From: JADJGC01 sp964617645
Lineage (GTDB): Bacteria > Zixibacteria > MSB-5A5 > CAIYYT01
Assembly: GCA_964617645.1 (NCBI GenBank)
Contig: CAZTYE010000001.1
Location: 1-64,000 of the forward strand
Direction: 5' to 3'
DNA: 64,000 bases
A program made the position numbers and the translations under genes. Positions 24,017 through 32,916 of this stretch are shown here, in pieces; the first letter of the stretch is position 1; the number at the start of each line of letters is the position of its first letter. A model generated the notes under the pieces. It ran no database searches. It was not told where the DNA came from and saw only the letters and a list, made by a program, of their open reading frames with translations.

Positions 24017-25840
24017 TTAGAACTTGACATTGAATTCGAGACGATTGACGACGGCGCGCTTTTGCCGCGGTGCGTAAGCTTCTCCGGGGTTGAATACGCC
24101 GATGCTCCATACCGCGCGTATCCGTTGCAGAACTTCCGGAGAACTCGCGACGAAATCGATTGCCGAACCAATATCGCGGCTCTGTCCGCTCGGACGTGCC
24201 GGTGGATCGATCAGCCCCGTCCCTTGCAGATCCGGCTCGGCGTAGTGCTGCGTATAGTCATGATAAATCACCTCGAGCGACCCGGCATTGAAGGGTCGGC
24301 AACCGGCGCCCAGGGTCACGACTTTCAGGTTGCTGAGTTCGGGACTAAGCACCAATCCGTACAACGGCACCTTCGACAGGCCGCCGTACCGACTTACATT
24401 GTCTTCGTAGCCGGTCTGGCGATATCCGTGATCGAAATCATCGACGTTGGTCTTGTCGCCGCTGGCAAAGGCATAGCCGGCGGTGACCGACGGTGTCCAC
24501 TCGATGTCATTTGCCAGACAAGTCGCGCCGATATCGAACGCGTAAGCACGCACCGGTCGCTCTTTGTCAGAGCCACGCATCAGCGAGAAGTTCGCCCACG
24601 GACGGAACTGCGAACTGATGCGCCCGGCATACATCGCTCCCCACCAAATGGGCTCACGGTTTCGCACGTCGGTATCGCGACGGGCGAAAACGTAAGCGCT
24701 CAGGGCGCTATGTTTGTCGATGCGAAGAGTCGTCATTCCGAGAAAATCCGTCCAGGTGCGAAATTTCGGGTTCAATGGTTCCACGGCGTGGATCAGCGCC
24801 ACTTCAAACCGAAGCGGCGCGACTCCGAAAAAATAGAGCCTAATTGCGTCGAGGTAATCGTCGAACAGCCATTCGCGCGACGACTCGAAATCTTGTCGCC
24901 CGACTTGAATCGCCAGTCCTAAGCCACCAAGATTTGGCGCCAACAGATAGGCTTGGGTCAGCTCGACTGTTGTGGCGGAGCCCGTTTCGTTGGCATCGCT
25001 TTCGACGATGTACCGTTTGTAAACGCGACCTTGACTAAACGCTCGCAGTTGCCGATGTGGATAAGCATAGAGCGAGAGGCGCAAGTAAGGTTCGGTCTCG
25101 GTACGGTCGGTGGCGATGCGCCGGCTCAAATCGAGTTCGTCCCGCGCCCGCAACGTCATACGGTAATCCCCGCTAATCATGGCAGTCGGCCCGAGGCGCG
25201 TGCCGGTGATTGTTACGTCGGGCTCCGGCAACGCCAACGAGCCGAAGACTTCTTCCGCGACCGTTTCGCGATAGCCTTGGGGTTTGATGATGTCCGTCTC
25301 CGGCACGAGGAGAATTTTGACTCCGTAGACTTCCAGAGTGTCCGGCGGCTTGCCGCTCACGACTACACGAGTCAGATTGCCTTTGATCTTGTTGCTCTTC
25401 TTGATGTTCGTCACACTGACCTTTCGTACCAAGAGTTCACCGGACTCCGACAGCTTCAGGCTGACTTCGACGCGTTGCCCTTTCTTCAATTGGTCGAATG
25501 ACGACTTCTCTGTGCCGCTTTCAAGGTACTCGGTTTGCGCTCGGAATCTCAATTTCACGCCGAACATAATCGCGGATGAATCGCCGTAGTTTATCGAGTC
25601 GATTGCGCCGCGGAACTTTGGATCGCGTGGCTTAGGCAGTTCTTCGATATCCGTGCAGATCCACGCCGCGGTCTTGGTCGGGACGATCTCGATTTCGTAG
25701 GCTTTGCCGACCGCAAACTTCATCTGCATGTATTCCGGTGTGCCGGCTAAGGCCGGCGATCTACCGGCTGTGATCATCGCAACGGCGAGCAGGATCATTA
25801 CTGCTTGCGCGCCGCACCTGATCTTATTCTGTTTGAGCAT
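24017..25840 (-). CDS. DUF5666 modules fused to an AlgE-type outer-membrane barrel
   Basis: A 607-residue predicted outer-membrane protein with an N-terminal signal (ending near SPALAG). Residues about 70-190 hold two DUF5666-like modules (FRGAIDSINYGDSSAIMFGVKL, LKKGQRVEVSLKL, IKGNLTRVV). Residues about 205-607 match alginate-export barrels: DLSRRIATDR, LTQAYLLAPN, VGRQDFESSREWLFDD, WTPSVTAGYAFASGDKT, LSPELSNLKVVTLGAG, and a C-terminal Phe. AlgE exports alginate in Pseudomonas; here it is the likely outer-membrane pore for the polymer made by the upstream enzymes, by inference. AAGGA precedes ATG, and the start overlaps the upstream kinase gene by 17 bases. Confidence 0.8.
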   Translation of the reverse strand: MLKQNKIRCGAQAVMILLAVAMITAGRSPALAGTPEYMQMKFAVGKAYEIEIVPTKTAAWICTDIEELPKPRDPKFRGAIDSINYGDSSAIMFGVKLRFRAQTEYLESGTEKSSFDQLKKGQRVEVSLKLSESGELLVRKVSVTNIKKSNKIKGNLTRVVVSGKPPDTLEVYGVKILLVPETDIIKPQGYRETVAEEVFGSLALPEPDVTITGTRLGPTAMISGDYRMTLRARDELDLSRRIATDRTETEPYLRLSLYAYPHRQLRAFSQGRVYKRYIVESDANETGSATTVELTQAYLLAPNLGGLGLAIQVGRQDFESSREWLFDDYLDAIRLYFFGVAPLRFEVALIHAVEPLNPKFRTWTDFLGMTTLRIDKHSALSAYVFARRDTDVRNREPIWWGAMYAGRISSQFRPWANFSLMRGSDKERPVRAYAFDIGATCLANDIEWTPSVTAGYAFASGDKTNVDDFDHGYRQTGYEDNVSRYGGLSKVPLYGLVLSPELSNLKVVTLGAGCRPFNAGSLEVIYHDYTQHYAEPDLQGTGLIDPPARPSGQSRDIGSAIDFVASSPEVLQRIRAVWSIGVFNPGEAYAPRQKRAVVNRLEFNVKF

Positions 25841-27179
25841 TGACGATCCTTGTTTTGGAGTTCATTCTTGAGAGGATGCGACCGCATTCGTTGATCAGTT
25901 CGTAGCTGAGACTCCGCCAGCGCGGACGGAGAGCGTACAACACCGCAAGTCGTAGCAATGTCGACGACTGCCACCACGCTGCACGCCTGAGCCACACCGA
26001 CGATTGGCGACCATAGCCCAAAATAAACGCTTTGGCGCCGGCGGCGATCAACGCCGAATTTTCCGATTGCTGAAGTTGTCGCAGGAAGCAGTGAGCGAGA
26101 AAATTGCCGTAGTCCTGTGCCGGATCACCGGCGGCGACACCGTCAAAGTCAATGAGTACGACACGATCATTGGAAATCAGGACCTGCTTGTCGTAGAAGT
26201 CGCGATGAATGAGGGTAGTACTTGTGCCGATGTTGACTTCCGCAAGCGATTCAGTCAAGTGCATCAATTCCCGACGGCAAGCTTCTCGCAGTTCCGGAAA
26301 GATCGCGGTAACGAGATGGACTTTGGTTTCGAGTTCCGACAATTCTTGCGTCGCAGTGAATTCGGAGCGGTCTGATGGCGATAGCGAGTGCAATACCGCC
26401 AGTAATTCGCCCGCGTGTCGGCTTCCTTCCACGAATGTCGGATGATTCGCGCGCTCGGCAAGATTGTCGCCCTCGATTTCCTCCATGAAGTAGACACTGT
26501 TCGCAGAATCAACATACTCGATCTTCGGAGCGCTGAACCGGGCGACGCCAACTGCGCGATCGAGTCCGGACGCGATTTGTTGCTGAATTGCTATAGCCGC
26601 AGCCAGTTTCTCGACTCTCACGATTCGGGCGATCAGCGCACAAACGTGATCCGCCGCAGTCGGGCTGCCCGGCCGCTGAATGCTGATGCGCAATACGGCG
26701 CGCCGTTCAGCGCGGTATCCGAGCACTTGGACATCGCGGATCTCCGGCGTTGTTCTACCCCAGTGAAACTCGCTGCGACGTTTGGTGAAATAGTCGGCGC
26801 ACTGTTCAAGCGAAGCTAACAATGCCAACGCCGGCAGCTTGCGATCGAACGGGTAAATCGGAATGCTGAGGTGCAAATCCGGCGCGGCCAGATACTTGTC
26901 TGGGTGGCGCAAATGGCCGTTTCCGCCGCTGGCTGTGCCAAGCTGCAACTCGCCGCAGAGTATCAGTGGACGTTCGGCGCCTGTCTTTCGGTTGGCAATC
27001 CGTAAACGATACTGGATCGTCAAACGCTCCTCGCCGCTCGGGAAAACTCGAGGAATCTGCACCTCGTGCACTTCTTCATCAGCTGAAAGGAAGCGATCGC
27101 GCTTCCTGGCGAAGAAATCCAACATCGCCGCCGCGTCGGTCGCCTGTGCGAAGTTAGCAAAGGCCGGTGCAACCTTCAC
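25824..27179 (-). CDS. APH-fold phosphotransferase (second of pair)
   Basis: About 451 residues. The C-terminal half is an aminoglycoside-phosphotransferase-like kinase: catalytic loop HRDFYDKQVL and metal site VLIDFDGVAAGDP, followed by YGNFLAHCFLRQL. The N-terminal 200 residues are a diverged extension with a kinase N-lobe-like stretch (RISIQRPGS). Start choice: GTG at 27179 overlaps the upstream stop (GTGA) and has GAAGGTG before it; a TTG further upstream is less likely. Family members phosphorylate small hydroxyl compounds such as aminoglycosides, choline or sugars. In this operon a sugar or glycan substrate is more plausible than antibiotic resistance, but that is inference. Confidence 0.75.
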   Translation of the reverse strand: MKVAPAFANFAQATDAAAMLDFFARKRDRFLSADEEVHEVQIPRVFPSGEERLTIQYRLRIANRKTGAERPLILCGELQLGTASGGNGHLRHPDKYLAAPDLHLSIPIYPFDRKLPALALLASLEQCADYFTKRRSEFHWGRTTPEIRDVQVLGYRAERRAVLRISIQRPGSPTAADHVCALIARIVRVEKLAAAIAIQQQIASGLDRAVGVARFSAPKIEYVDSANSVYFMEEIEGDNLAERANHPTFVEGSRHAGELLAVLHSLSPSDRSEFTATQELSELETKVHLVTAIFPELREACRRELMHLTESLAEVNIGTSTTLIHRDFYDKQVLISNDRVVLIDFDGVAAGDPAQDYGNFLAHCFLRQLQQSENSALIAAGAKAFILGYGRQSSVWLRRAAWWQSSTLLRLAVLYALRPRWRSLSYELINECGRILSRMNSKTRIVNAQTE

Positions 27180-28546
27180 GGCAGCACCTTCAGGCAAAGT
27201 TCAAGGATAGCGGCAACCTCCGAGCGCCAGTTCGGGCGCAGGGTACGAAATGGCCTTACCGCAAGAAGTAGCAATCCGAGTGCAGTCCAGTACGCGAGTG
27301 CGTCTCGATTGAGCGGCGCACCGCCGATGCGTTCATAATCAGCGACAAATTGCGACTCCGCACTCTGTGCCCCTTCGATGCGTCCATCGAATTCCAACAC
27401 ACGCAAGTGCGCACAGAAGTTGCCGATATCGGCCAACGCGTCGCCGCAGTAGCTGCGGTCAAAGTCGAGCAAGACTTCCTTGTCCGGCTGCAGCAACAGT
27501 TGCCCGTGATGAAAATCACCGTGTACGAAATCGCAGACTCCCGATGCCGAGCGCAGGTTGGCGCCCAACGTCGTGACAATCCGATCGACTATTCGAGCTC
27601 GTTCCGGAAGAATGCTGCGAATGGCTGCTGCAGTTGACTCCGCGTCGGAGATGAGCGACTTTGCATCGCGTTGCGCCAAATCGATTGATCTGATCGAATT
27701 GAGACGATGTAGGGCTCTCGCCGTGCGTTCAATCGCTTGTCGGCGGTCCTTCTCGGCTAAGACATCGAACAATGCCGTGCCGGCAACGCCTTCGACCAAG
27801 AGCAGGCGCTTTTCATCGGAATACGCACAAGGTCGCGGAACTGTGGTCGAGGCGTCATTGACGAATTCGCTGTGCAGCGCCGACATCAAGCGGAACAACT
27901 CCCGTCCCCGATCGTCGCAATAGCACCGACCATAAGCCTCAATTGCTCTCTTTGCACCTGTGTGAAGGTGAGTTGCTGTCGTATTAAAACGCACGACGGC
28001 TCGCTTCTCCGGCTTGTAACGCACGTACGCGATTTGGAGCTGCTTGTAGGAAATGCGCCACGCCGACGGCGAATACTCTGGCAACCACTCATAGAACAAC
28101 CGGCGCAGTTTGCGCGGGTCCAGAAGCGTCTCCAATCCTTCAAGATGCGGGTCGCTCTTCATCTCGTCGATGATAATGCGATAATCAGAGAAGAAGAGCG
28201 GCGCAGCGGAGTAAGCACCACGTGAATTGCCCTTCGCTTCGATCTTGGTAACGGCGAGCTCGAAGTCAGCCGCCGTGTAGCACTTGCCGAAGAACATCGA
28301 TTCACGAATCATGCCATCGTCACCTCTGGCATGAACTCGATAGGTCGCCAGACAATTCGTTTGCGGCTTGTAGCGCACGTACTCGACAGTGCAGTCGAGA
28401 AGCCGGTCTCCCGCAAGACTGGCGTGCCGCGCAATGATTGTCCCGATCTGACGGGCATCCAACAATTGCGCCATCCCACTCAGATTCTCGTCTCGGGGCA
28501 GCCAGTCGGTGTTCGGTATTGGCTTCATGACTTCTAATGGTCTCAT
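27176..28546 (-). CDS. APH-fold phosphotransferase (first of pair)
   Basis: About 456 residues from the ATG at 28546 (GTG at 28555 and ATG at 28528 are also possible; none has a strong ribosome binding site). The kinase core is clear: CDFVHGDFHHGQLLL (catalytic loop) and EVLLDFDRSYCGDALADIGNF (metal-binding Asp). The N-terminal half contains two related segments, CTVEYVRYKPQTNCLATYRV and QIAYVRYKPEKRAVVRFN, each like a kinase N-lobe, so the protein may be an internal duplication with one active lobe. It shares organisation with the next gene, with which it overlaps by 4 bases, and follows the exporter gene after 15 bases. Confidence 0.75.
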   Translation of the reverse strand: MRPLEVMKPIPNTDWLPRDENLSGMAQLLDARQIGTIIARHASLAGDRLLDCTVEYVRYKPQTNCLATYRVHARGDDGMIRESMFFGKCYTAADFELAVTKIEAKGNSRGAYSAAPLFFSDYRIIIDEMKSDPHLEGLETLLDPRKLRRLFYEWLPEYSPSAWRISYKQLQIAYVRYKPEKRAVVRFNTTATHLHTGAKRAIEAYGRCYCDDRGRELFRLMSALHSEFVNDASTTVPRPCAYSDEKRLLLVEGVAGTALFDVLAEKDRRQAIERTARALHRLNSIRSIDLAQRDAKSLISDAESTAAAIRSILPERARIVDRIVTTLGANLRSASGVCDFVHGDFHHGQLLLQPDKEVLLDFDRSYCGDALADIGNFCAHLRVLEFDGRIEGAQSAESQFVADYERIGGAPLNRDALAYWTALGLLLLAVRPFRTLRPNWRSEVAAILELCLKVLP

Positions 28547-28561
28547 AAGTCGCACAAAATG

Positions 28562-30385
28562 TCAAGTATGTGGGATAAGCGTCGGCTCTTCGTGACTCAC
28601 GAAGTGGAAGAACTCGCCGCGTTGCTTCATTAGGTCGGCCGGTGTACCTTCTTCTGCGGCCTGACCGTCCTTCAGATAGATCACCCAATCGGCAAGATTG
28701 AGGAAGTGCAAGCGATGGGTGATGATCACAACGGTGCGCCGTTCGCGGAGCTTAGACAGCACATCCTTTGCTTTCGCTTCCGAGTGCACATCCAATCCCG
28801 TCGCGGGCTCGTCGAAAAGCATCACCGGTGATTGACGTAAGATCGCGCGTGCGAAACTCAAGCGCTGCCGCTGTCCGCCGGACAAAGTCAGTCCGCCTTC
28901 GCCGACCAGTGTGTCATAGCCATCCGGCAGCCGCTGAATGAACTCATCGAGCCCGGCCAATTGAGCGGCCCTAACGATGTCCTCGGAAGTGGCTTTGCTG
29001 TCGGCGAAGCCGATGTTTTCACCAATTGTCATGCGAAACAGGAAAGTATCCTGAGCCAGCGGCGTTATTCGTTTGCGAAGACTGCGGACTTTGTATTCGC
29101 GGATATCGCGACCATCCAGACAGAGGCGCCCCGAGCTCGGTTCGTACAAGCGCAGAATCATTTTGGCAATCGTTGACTTGCCCGCGCCGGTCGCGCCGAT
29201 GATGAGTGTCGTCTTTCCGGCAGGAATCCGGCAGTTCAGGTTCTTGAGCACCGGCCGGTCGTTGACATAGTGGAAGTTGACGTTCTCAAACTGGATATCG
29301 CCTTTGATGCCACGCGCCGAGATACCTTCTTCGTTTTCCAACACTTCCGGTTGAATCTCAAGCAGTTCCATGATCTTCTCGCCCCGCACCGTAGCCTTGG
29401 CAATTTGGCCGGAGAGTTCGGCGACGCGTTTCAGTGGTCGATAGATTCCCCGAAGATATGTGAGGAAGATGATTAGATCTCCGGCGGTGATCGTACCGAC
29501 CATGACCTTGCGGACACCGAACCAGAGCACCAAACATGTGCCAACGGCGGTGATGATCTCGACGACGCGCGCGTAGTTTTCGGTCAATCGGGCCGTCCTC
29601 ACATTGGCGCGCACATCGCGATCAGCGGCACGGGCGACGAAACGCTCGCGGCGATTCTCCAGTGCGTACGTTTTCACATGGCTGATCCCGGCCAGACTCT
29701 CTTGCACGGATGCTACGACTTTGCCATAGACCTCGCGCTGTTTTCGCGCCAACGATTTTACGCGGCCGCTGAATCGGACCGCGACGATCAAGAACAACGG
29801 CATCAGCGCCAAAATCAAGAGCGCCAATTGCCAATCGATCAAGAACATCAGCGCGAGCATGCCGATAATCAGCAACACTTCGCTTACCAACGTGACCAGC
29901 GTAGTAACCAGCAGATCCTGCAGTAGCGAAATGTCGCCGGTGAGGCGGGTCATCAAGTCGCCGGTTTCGCGATAATCGTGATAAGATTGCGGCAAGCGCT
30001 GCACATGGGAAAAGAGCGCCAGTCGAACATCAGCGACAAATTCCGTAGCCACGATTTTCGAACTGACGTTGCTGATGTAGTCGAGCATGCCGCGAATCGC
30101 AACAAAGACCAGGAGCAGGCCTGCTGCCAGCGCCAGTGTTTCCGTCCAATTCCAGTCGGCGAGAAACGACAAGAACCCGGCGCTGGTGACCGGGATGAGA
30201 ATGTAGTCAAAGACGATCTTCAGCGGCAACGGCTGCGCCAGCGCCATTAATGTCGCGCCGATCTTGGTGAGACCGCTCAGGCCCAATCGCCAGCGATGAC
30301 GTCGCAAATGACCGCCAAAGTGGTGCGAGATCCGCCGGATCGCACTCAGCCGAATTCGCGGCAAACCCTCAAACTTAATCCGCAT
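28562..30385 (-). CDS. ABC exporter, fused membrane and ATPase domains
   Basis: A 607-residue MsbA-like exporter half, probably acting as a homodimer in the inner membrane. Residues about 30-330 carry six transmembrane helices; residues about 360-595 are the ATPase with Walker A GATGAGKST, signature LSGGQRQR, Walker B VMLFDEPATGLDV and switch TVVIITHRLHF. The start at 30385 was chosen for the AAAGGA ribosome binding site; it overlaps the upstream glycosyltransferase by 11 bases. Position between glycosyltransferases and kinases suggests it flips a lipid-linked glycan or exports the product; substrate unknown. Confidence 0.9.
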   Translation of the reverse strand: MRIKFEGLPRIRLSAIRRISHHFGGHLRRHRWRLGLSGLTKIGATLMALAQPLPLKIVFDYILIPVTSAGFLSFLADWNWTETLALAAGLLLVFVAIRGMLDYISNVSSKIVATEFVADVRLALFSHVQRLPQSYHDYRETGDLMTRLTGDISLLQDLLVTTLVTLVSEVLLIIGMLALMFLIDWQLALLILALMPLFLIVAVRFSGRVKSLARKQREVYGKVVASVQESLAGISHVKTYALENRRERFVARAADRDVRANVRTARLTENYARVVEIITAVGTCLVLWFGVRKVMVGTITAGDLIIFLTYLRGIYRPLKRVAELSGQIAKATVRGEKIMELLEIQPEVLENEEGISARGIKGDIQFENVNFHYVNDRPVLKNLNCRIPAGKTTLIIGATGAGKSTIAKMILRLYEPSSGRLCLDGRDIREYKVRSLRKRITPLAQDTFLFRMTIGENIGFADSKATSEDIVRAAQLAGLDEFIQRLPDGYDTLVGEGGLTLSGGQRQRLSFARAILRQSPVMLFDEPATGLDVHSEAKAKDVLSKLRERRTVVIITHRLHFLNLADWVIYLKDGQAAEEGTPADLMKQRGEFFHFVSHEEPTLIPHT

Positions 30386-31631
30386 TGACGGTTTCCTTTG
30401 CACGTCGTTTCGCAACCAGGCGATCAAAGAGGGTTGCCGCGGTTTGCAGCCGATTCTCCCAACTATGCTCGCGCTCAGCCGCCGCTTTCGCAGCGGTCCC
30501 CAGCCGCAGGCTTAGCTGTGGATCCGCCTTAAGTATTCTGATCGCCGCTGCCAACCCCTGTTTGTCTCCCGGAGCTGTCAGCAACGCGGTTTCACCATCG
30601 TGAAGAATCTCGCTGATCTGGCCGATGCGAGAGGCGATAATCGGTTTCCCGGCGGCCATGTACTCGAAAATCTTGAGCGGCGAAAAATAGAAGTCGGGTA
30701 AGTCCGGATAGGGCGCCACGAGCACGTCGAAACCGTCGAGCACCGCCGGGATTTCTTCGAACGGAAGCGCGCCGAGCAACTTAAGTCGGTCGCTTAGACC
30801 CTGCGCCTGTGCTCGCAATTCGAGGTCTTCTTTAACCTGATCAGCGTTGCCAACCAAACAAAGCGAAAAGGACGGATCAGTCTTGACAAGATCCGCCATC
30901 GTTTCGATCAAGAGCTCAACTCCATGCCAGGGCTTAATACTGCCAACGAATCCGACTACGAAATCTGATGCGGGGGACTTTGTTATGCGCTCGCGCACTC
31001 CTGCAACTCTACCGTTGCCAAAGCGACTGAAATCGACGCCATTCGGTAACGCCGAAACCCGCGCCGCCGGCGCTACGGTTTTTATGTACGCGACCAGCGG
31101 TTCCGAAACGGCGAAGATGTGGTCGGCATGATTGAACAAATGTTCTTCCACCAACTTCGCCAACTCGACCAAGTGCAAACTACGGAACTGCGAAGCTTCG
31201 CGAACCAGCGGCGCATTCACCTCAAGAACGAAGGGTATTTTGACCTGCCGGGCAAAACTCAATCCGGCAATACTGAACAGCGAGTATCGTTCGTATATGA
31301 TGTCGAATCTCTCTCGGTCGTAAATTTCCGCCAACTTGGCGAAGAACAATTCATTGCGATTGAAATCGTCGACCTCACGCAATGCGGCTTTGGCCACTCC
31401 GTGTTTCCCCGCGATGTCGTGGAAATAATTCGGCGCGGACTCACTGGCCAGCGTGTGGATCGGAAATTCAGAGTCCGCTTGGAAGCTACGAGATATCAGT
31501 AACGTCGGCGCATACTCGGTTGTCCGCAAAGAGGCAAGGAACTCCCGAATGTGAATCGATGCGCCTTTGGTGCCACCGTACGGAATTCCGCGGTCGCCGC
31601 AAAAGTAGAGCAAACGCTTATTGGCGCTCAC
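30375..31631 (-). CDS. Glycosyltransferase family 4
   Basis: A 418-residue GT-B enzyme. The N-lobe has an acceptor-side start (YFCGDRGIPYGGTKGASIHIREFLASL). The C-lobe has the GT4 donor motif: VVGFVGSIKPWHGVELLI, LKLLGALPFEEIPAVLDGFDVLVAPYP, and EYMAAGKPIIAS, where the Glu of the EX7E region contacts the nucleotide sugar. The start is GTG at 31631 with GGAG 8 bases before it, overlapping the upstream gene by 14 bases. It probably adds one sugar of the glycan; donor and acceptor are unknown. Confidence 0.87.
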   Translation of the reverse strand: MSANKRLLYFCGDRGIPYGGTKGASIHIREFLASLRTTEYAPTLLISRSFQADSEFPIHTLASESAPNYFHDIAGKHGVAKAALREVDDFNRNELFFAKLAEIYDRERFDIIYERYSLFSIAGLSFARQVKIPFVLEVNAPLVREASQFRSLHLVELAKLVEEHLFNHADHIFAVSEPLVAYIKTVAPAARVSALPNGVDFSRFGNGRVAGVRERITKSPASDFVVGFVGSIKPWHGVELLIETMADLVKTDPSFSLCLVGNADQVKEDLELRAQAQGLSDRLKLLGALPFEEIPAVLDGFDVLVAPYPDLPDFYFSPLKIFEYMAAGKPIIASRIGQISEILHDGETALLTAPGDKQGLAAAIRILKADPQLSLRLGTAAKAAAEREHSWENRLQTAATLFDRLVAKRRAKETVNAD

Positions 31632-32916
31632 GAGACGACTCCGTGTACATCAGTGGGCTTAAACTACTCTCGCGATTTCGCGCACTGGCTTCGAATTCTG
31701 CTCGGAGCCGCGCAACGTTTTTGCGTATGTCGAATTTGGCCTCGGCTTTGACGCGTCCGGCCTGCGCGAATGTGGTCTGCAAAACCGGCGATTGCAGAAT
31801 CTGCGCCAGGCGCAACGCTACCGCCGCGGGCTGATTGGGCGGCGCCAGCAGACCGTCGACGCCGTCATCGACGATTTCGGGAATCCCGGAGACGGTAGTC
31901 GAGACTACCGGCAGCCCGCAGGCCAGCGCCTCGAGCAACACTGTCGGCAGCGCATCCTGATTATTATCCGGCGCAACCGTACAGGGCAAACAGAAGACCG
32001 TGACCGTTCTCATCAATTCAAGAACTTCCGAGATTATCTTGGCACCGACAAACTTTACCTCACTCTCGAGCCCCAATTCGCGACACATGTTCTCCAGAGA
32101 CGCGCGCTCCGGCCCATCACCGACGATCGTGCAACGAAGCGGCGTCGCTTGTGACTTGAGGATTGCGCAGGCCGAGAGTAAGTCGTCAAGTCCTTTCTTC
32201 GCTACCAAACGGCCAACGGCGAGAATGTGATTCCTGTCGCGCTGCTGATGTGCGTCGATCGAGAAGCAGTCGAGGTCTATTCCATTGTGCAACACTCTGA
32301 TCCGCTCGACGGCCGACGCCGGAATACGATCCTGCAGATAGCGCCGGTTGAAGTCGGTGACCGTAATCGTAAATGCGCTGGCAGCGATCTTCTTGTCCAG
32401 ATAGTGATCTTCATTTGAGTAAACGAAAATGTCTTTTGCATGCGCGGTAAAACTGAACGGTATGCCGGTGATCAAATGGGCGTAGTAAGCTATCGTGCTC
32501 GGCAACGAGGCAAAATGCGCGTGCAGATGATCGACTTCCAAGCGATGCGCTTGCGCCGCCACCCAGGCGGCATGCCAGACATTCGCTGCTTCAATTGTCC
32601 CGCCGTTGTCGGCCAATACGTGTTCGACGAGTCCCCAAAGTGGCTGCGAGTAGAGTTGCAGGATCGACCATTCTTTACCAATCCAATTCGCCCACTTGGC
32701 GGGTTCCAAGTCTTCCAAATAGAACACCTGCGCCTTCAGTCGCGACAGTTGCGGATGGAAGCGGCCCTCGCTCGGTTTTTTCAGAGAGAAGACGACCACT
32801 TCCACGCCGCTGCGTTCAAGCTCAAGAATCTCGTTCAAAATGAAAGTTTCCGATAAGCGCGGAAACATCTTGACGATATAGCCCACGCGCAGAGTTTGCG
32901 CTCCGATGTTATTCAT
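31618..32916 (-). CDS. Glycosyltransferase family 4
   Basis: About 432 residues, GT-B fold. It has the opening pattern of exopolysaccharide transferases (VGYIVKMFPRLSETFILNEI), then HAHFASLPSTIAYYA, HNGIDLDCF, LAVGRLVAKKGLDDLL, CTIVGDGPERASLE and the donor motif DALPTVLLEALACGLPVVSTTVSGIPEIV. The start at 32916 was preferred over 32928 because GAGGTT precedes it; it overlaps the upstream gene by 8 bases. Confidence 0.9.
   Translation of the reverse strand: MNNIGAQTLRVGYIVKMFPRLSETFILNEILELERSGVEVVVFSLKKPSEGRFHPQLSRLKAQVFYLEDLEPAKWANWIGKEWSILQLYSQPLWGLVEHVLADNGGTIEAANVWHAAWVAAQAHRLEVDHLHAHFASLPSTIAYYAHLITGIPFSFTAHAKDIFVYSNEDHYLDKKIAASAFTITVTDFNRRYLQDRIPASAVERIRVLHNGIDLDCFSIDAHQQRDRNHILAVGRLVAKKGLDDLLSACAILKSQATPLRCTIVGDGPERASLENMCRELGLESEVKFVGAKIISEVLELMRTVTVFCLPCTVAPDNNQDALPTVLLEALACGLPVVSTTVSGIPEIVDDGVDGLLAPPNQPAAVALRLAQILQSPVLQTTFAQAGRVKAEAKFDIRKNVARLRAEFEASARNRESSLSPLMYTESSRERQ

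Noticed and set aside
25824..28546. Aminoglycoside resistance genes
   Set aside because: The APH-like motifs are generic kinase motifs; length, pairing and location in a glycan operon do not match resistance enzymes.
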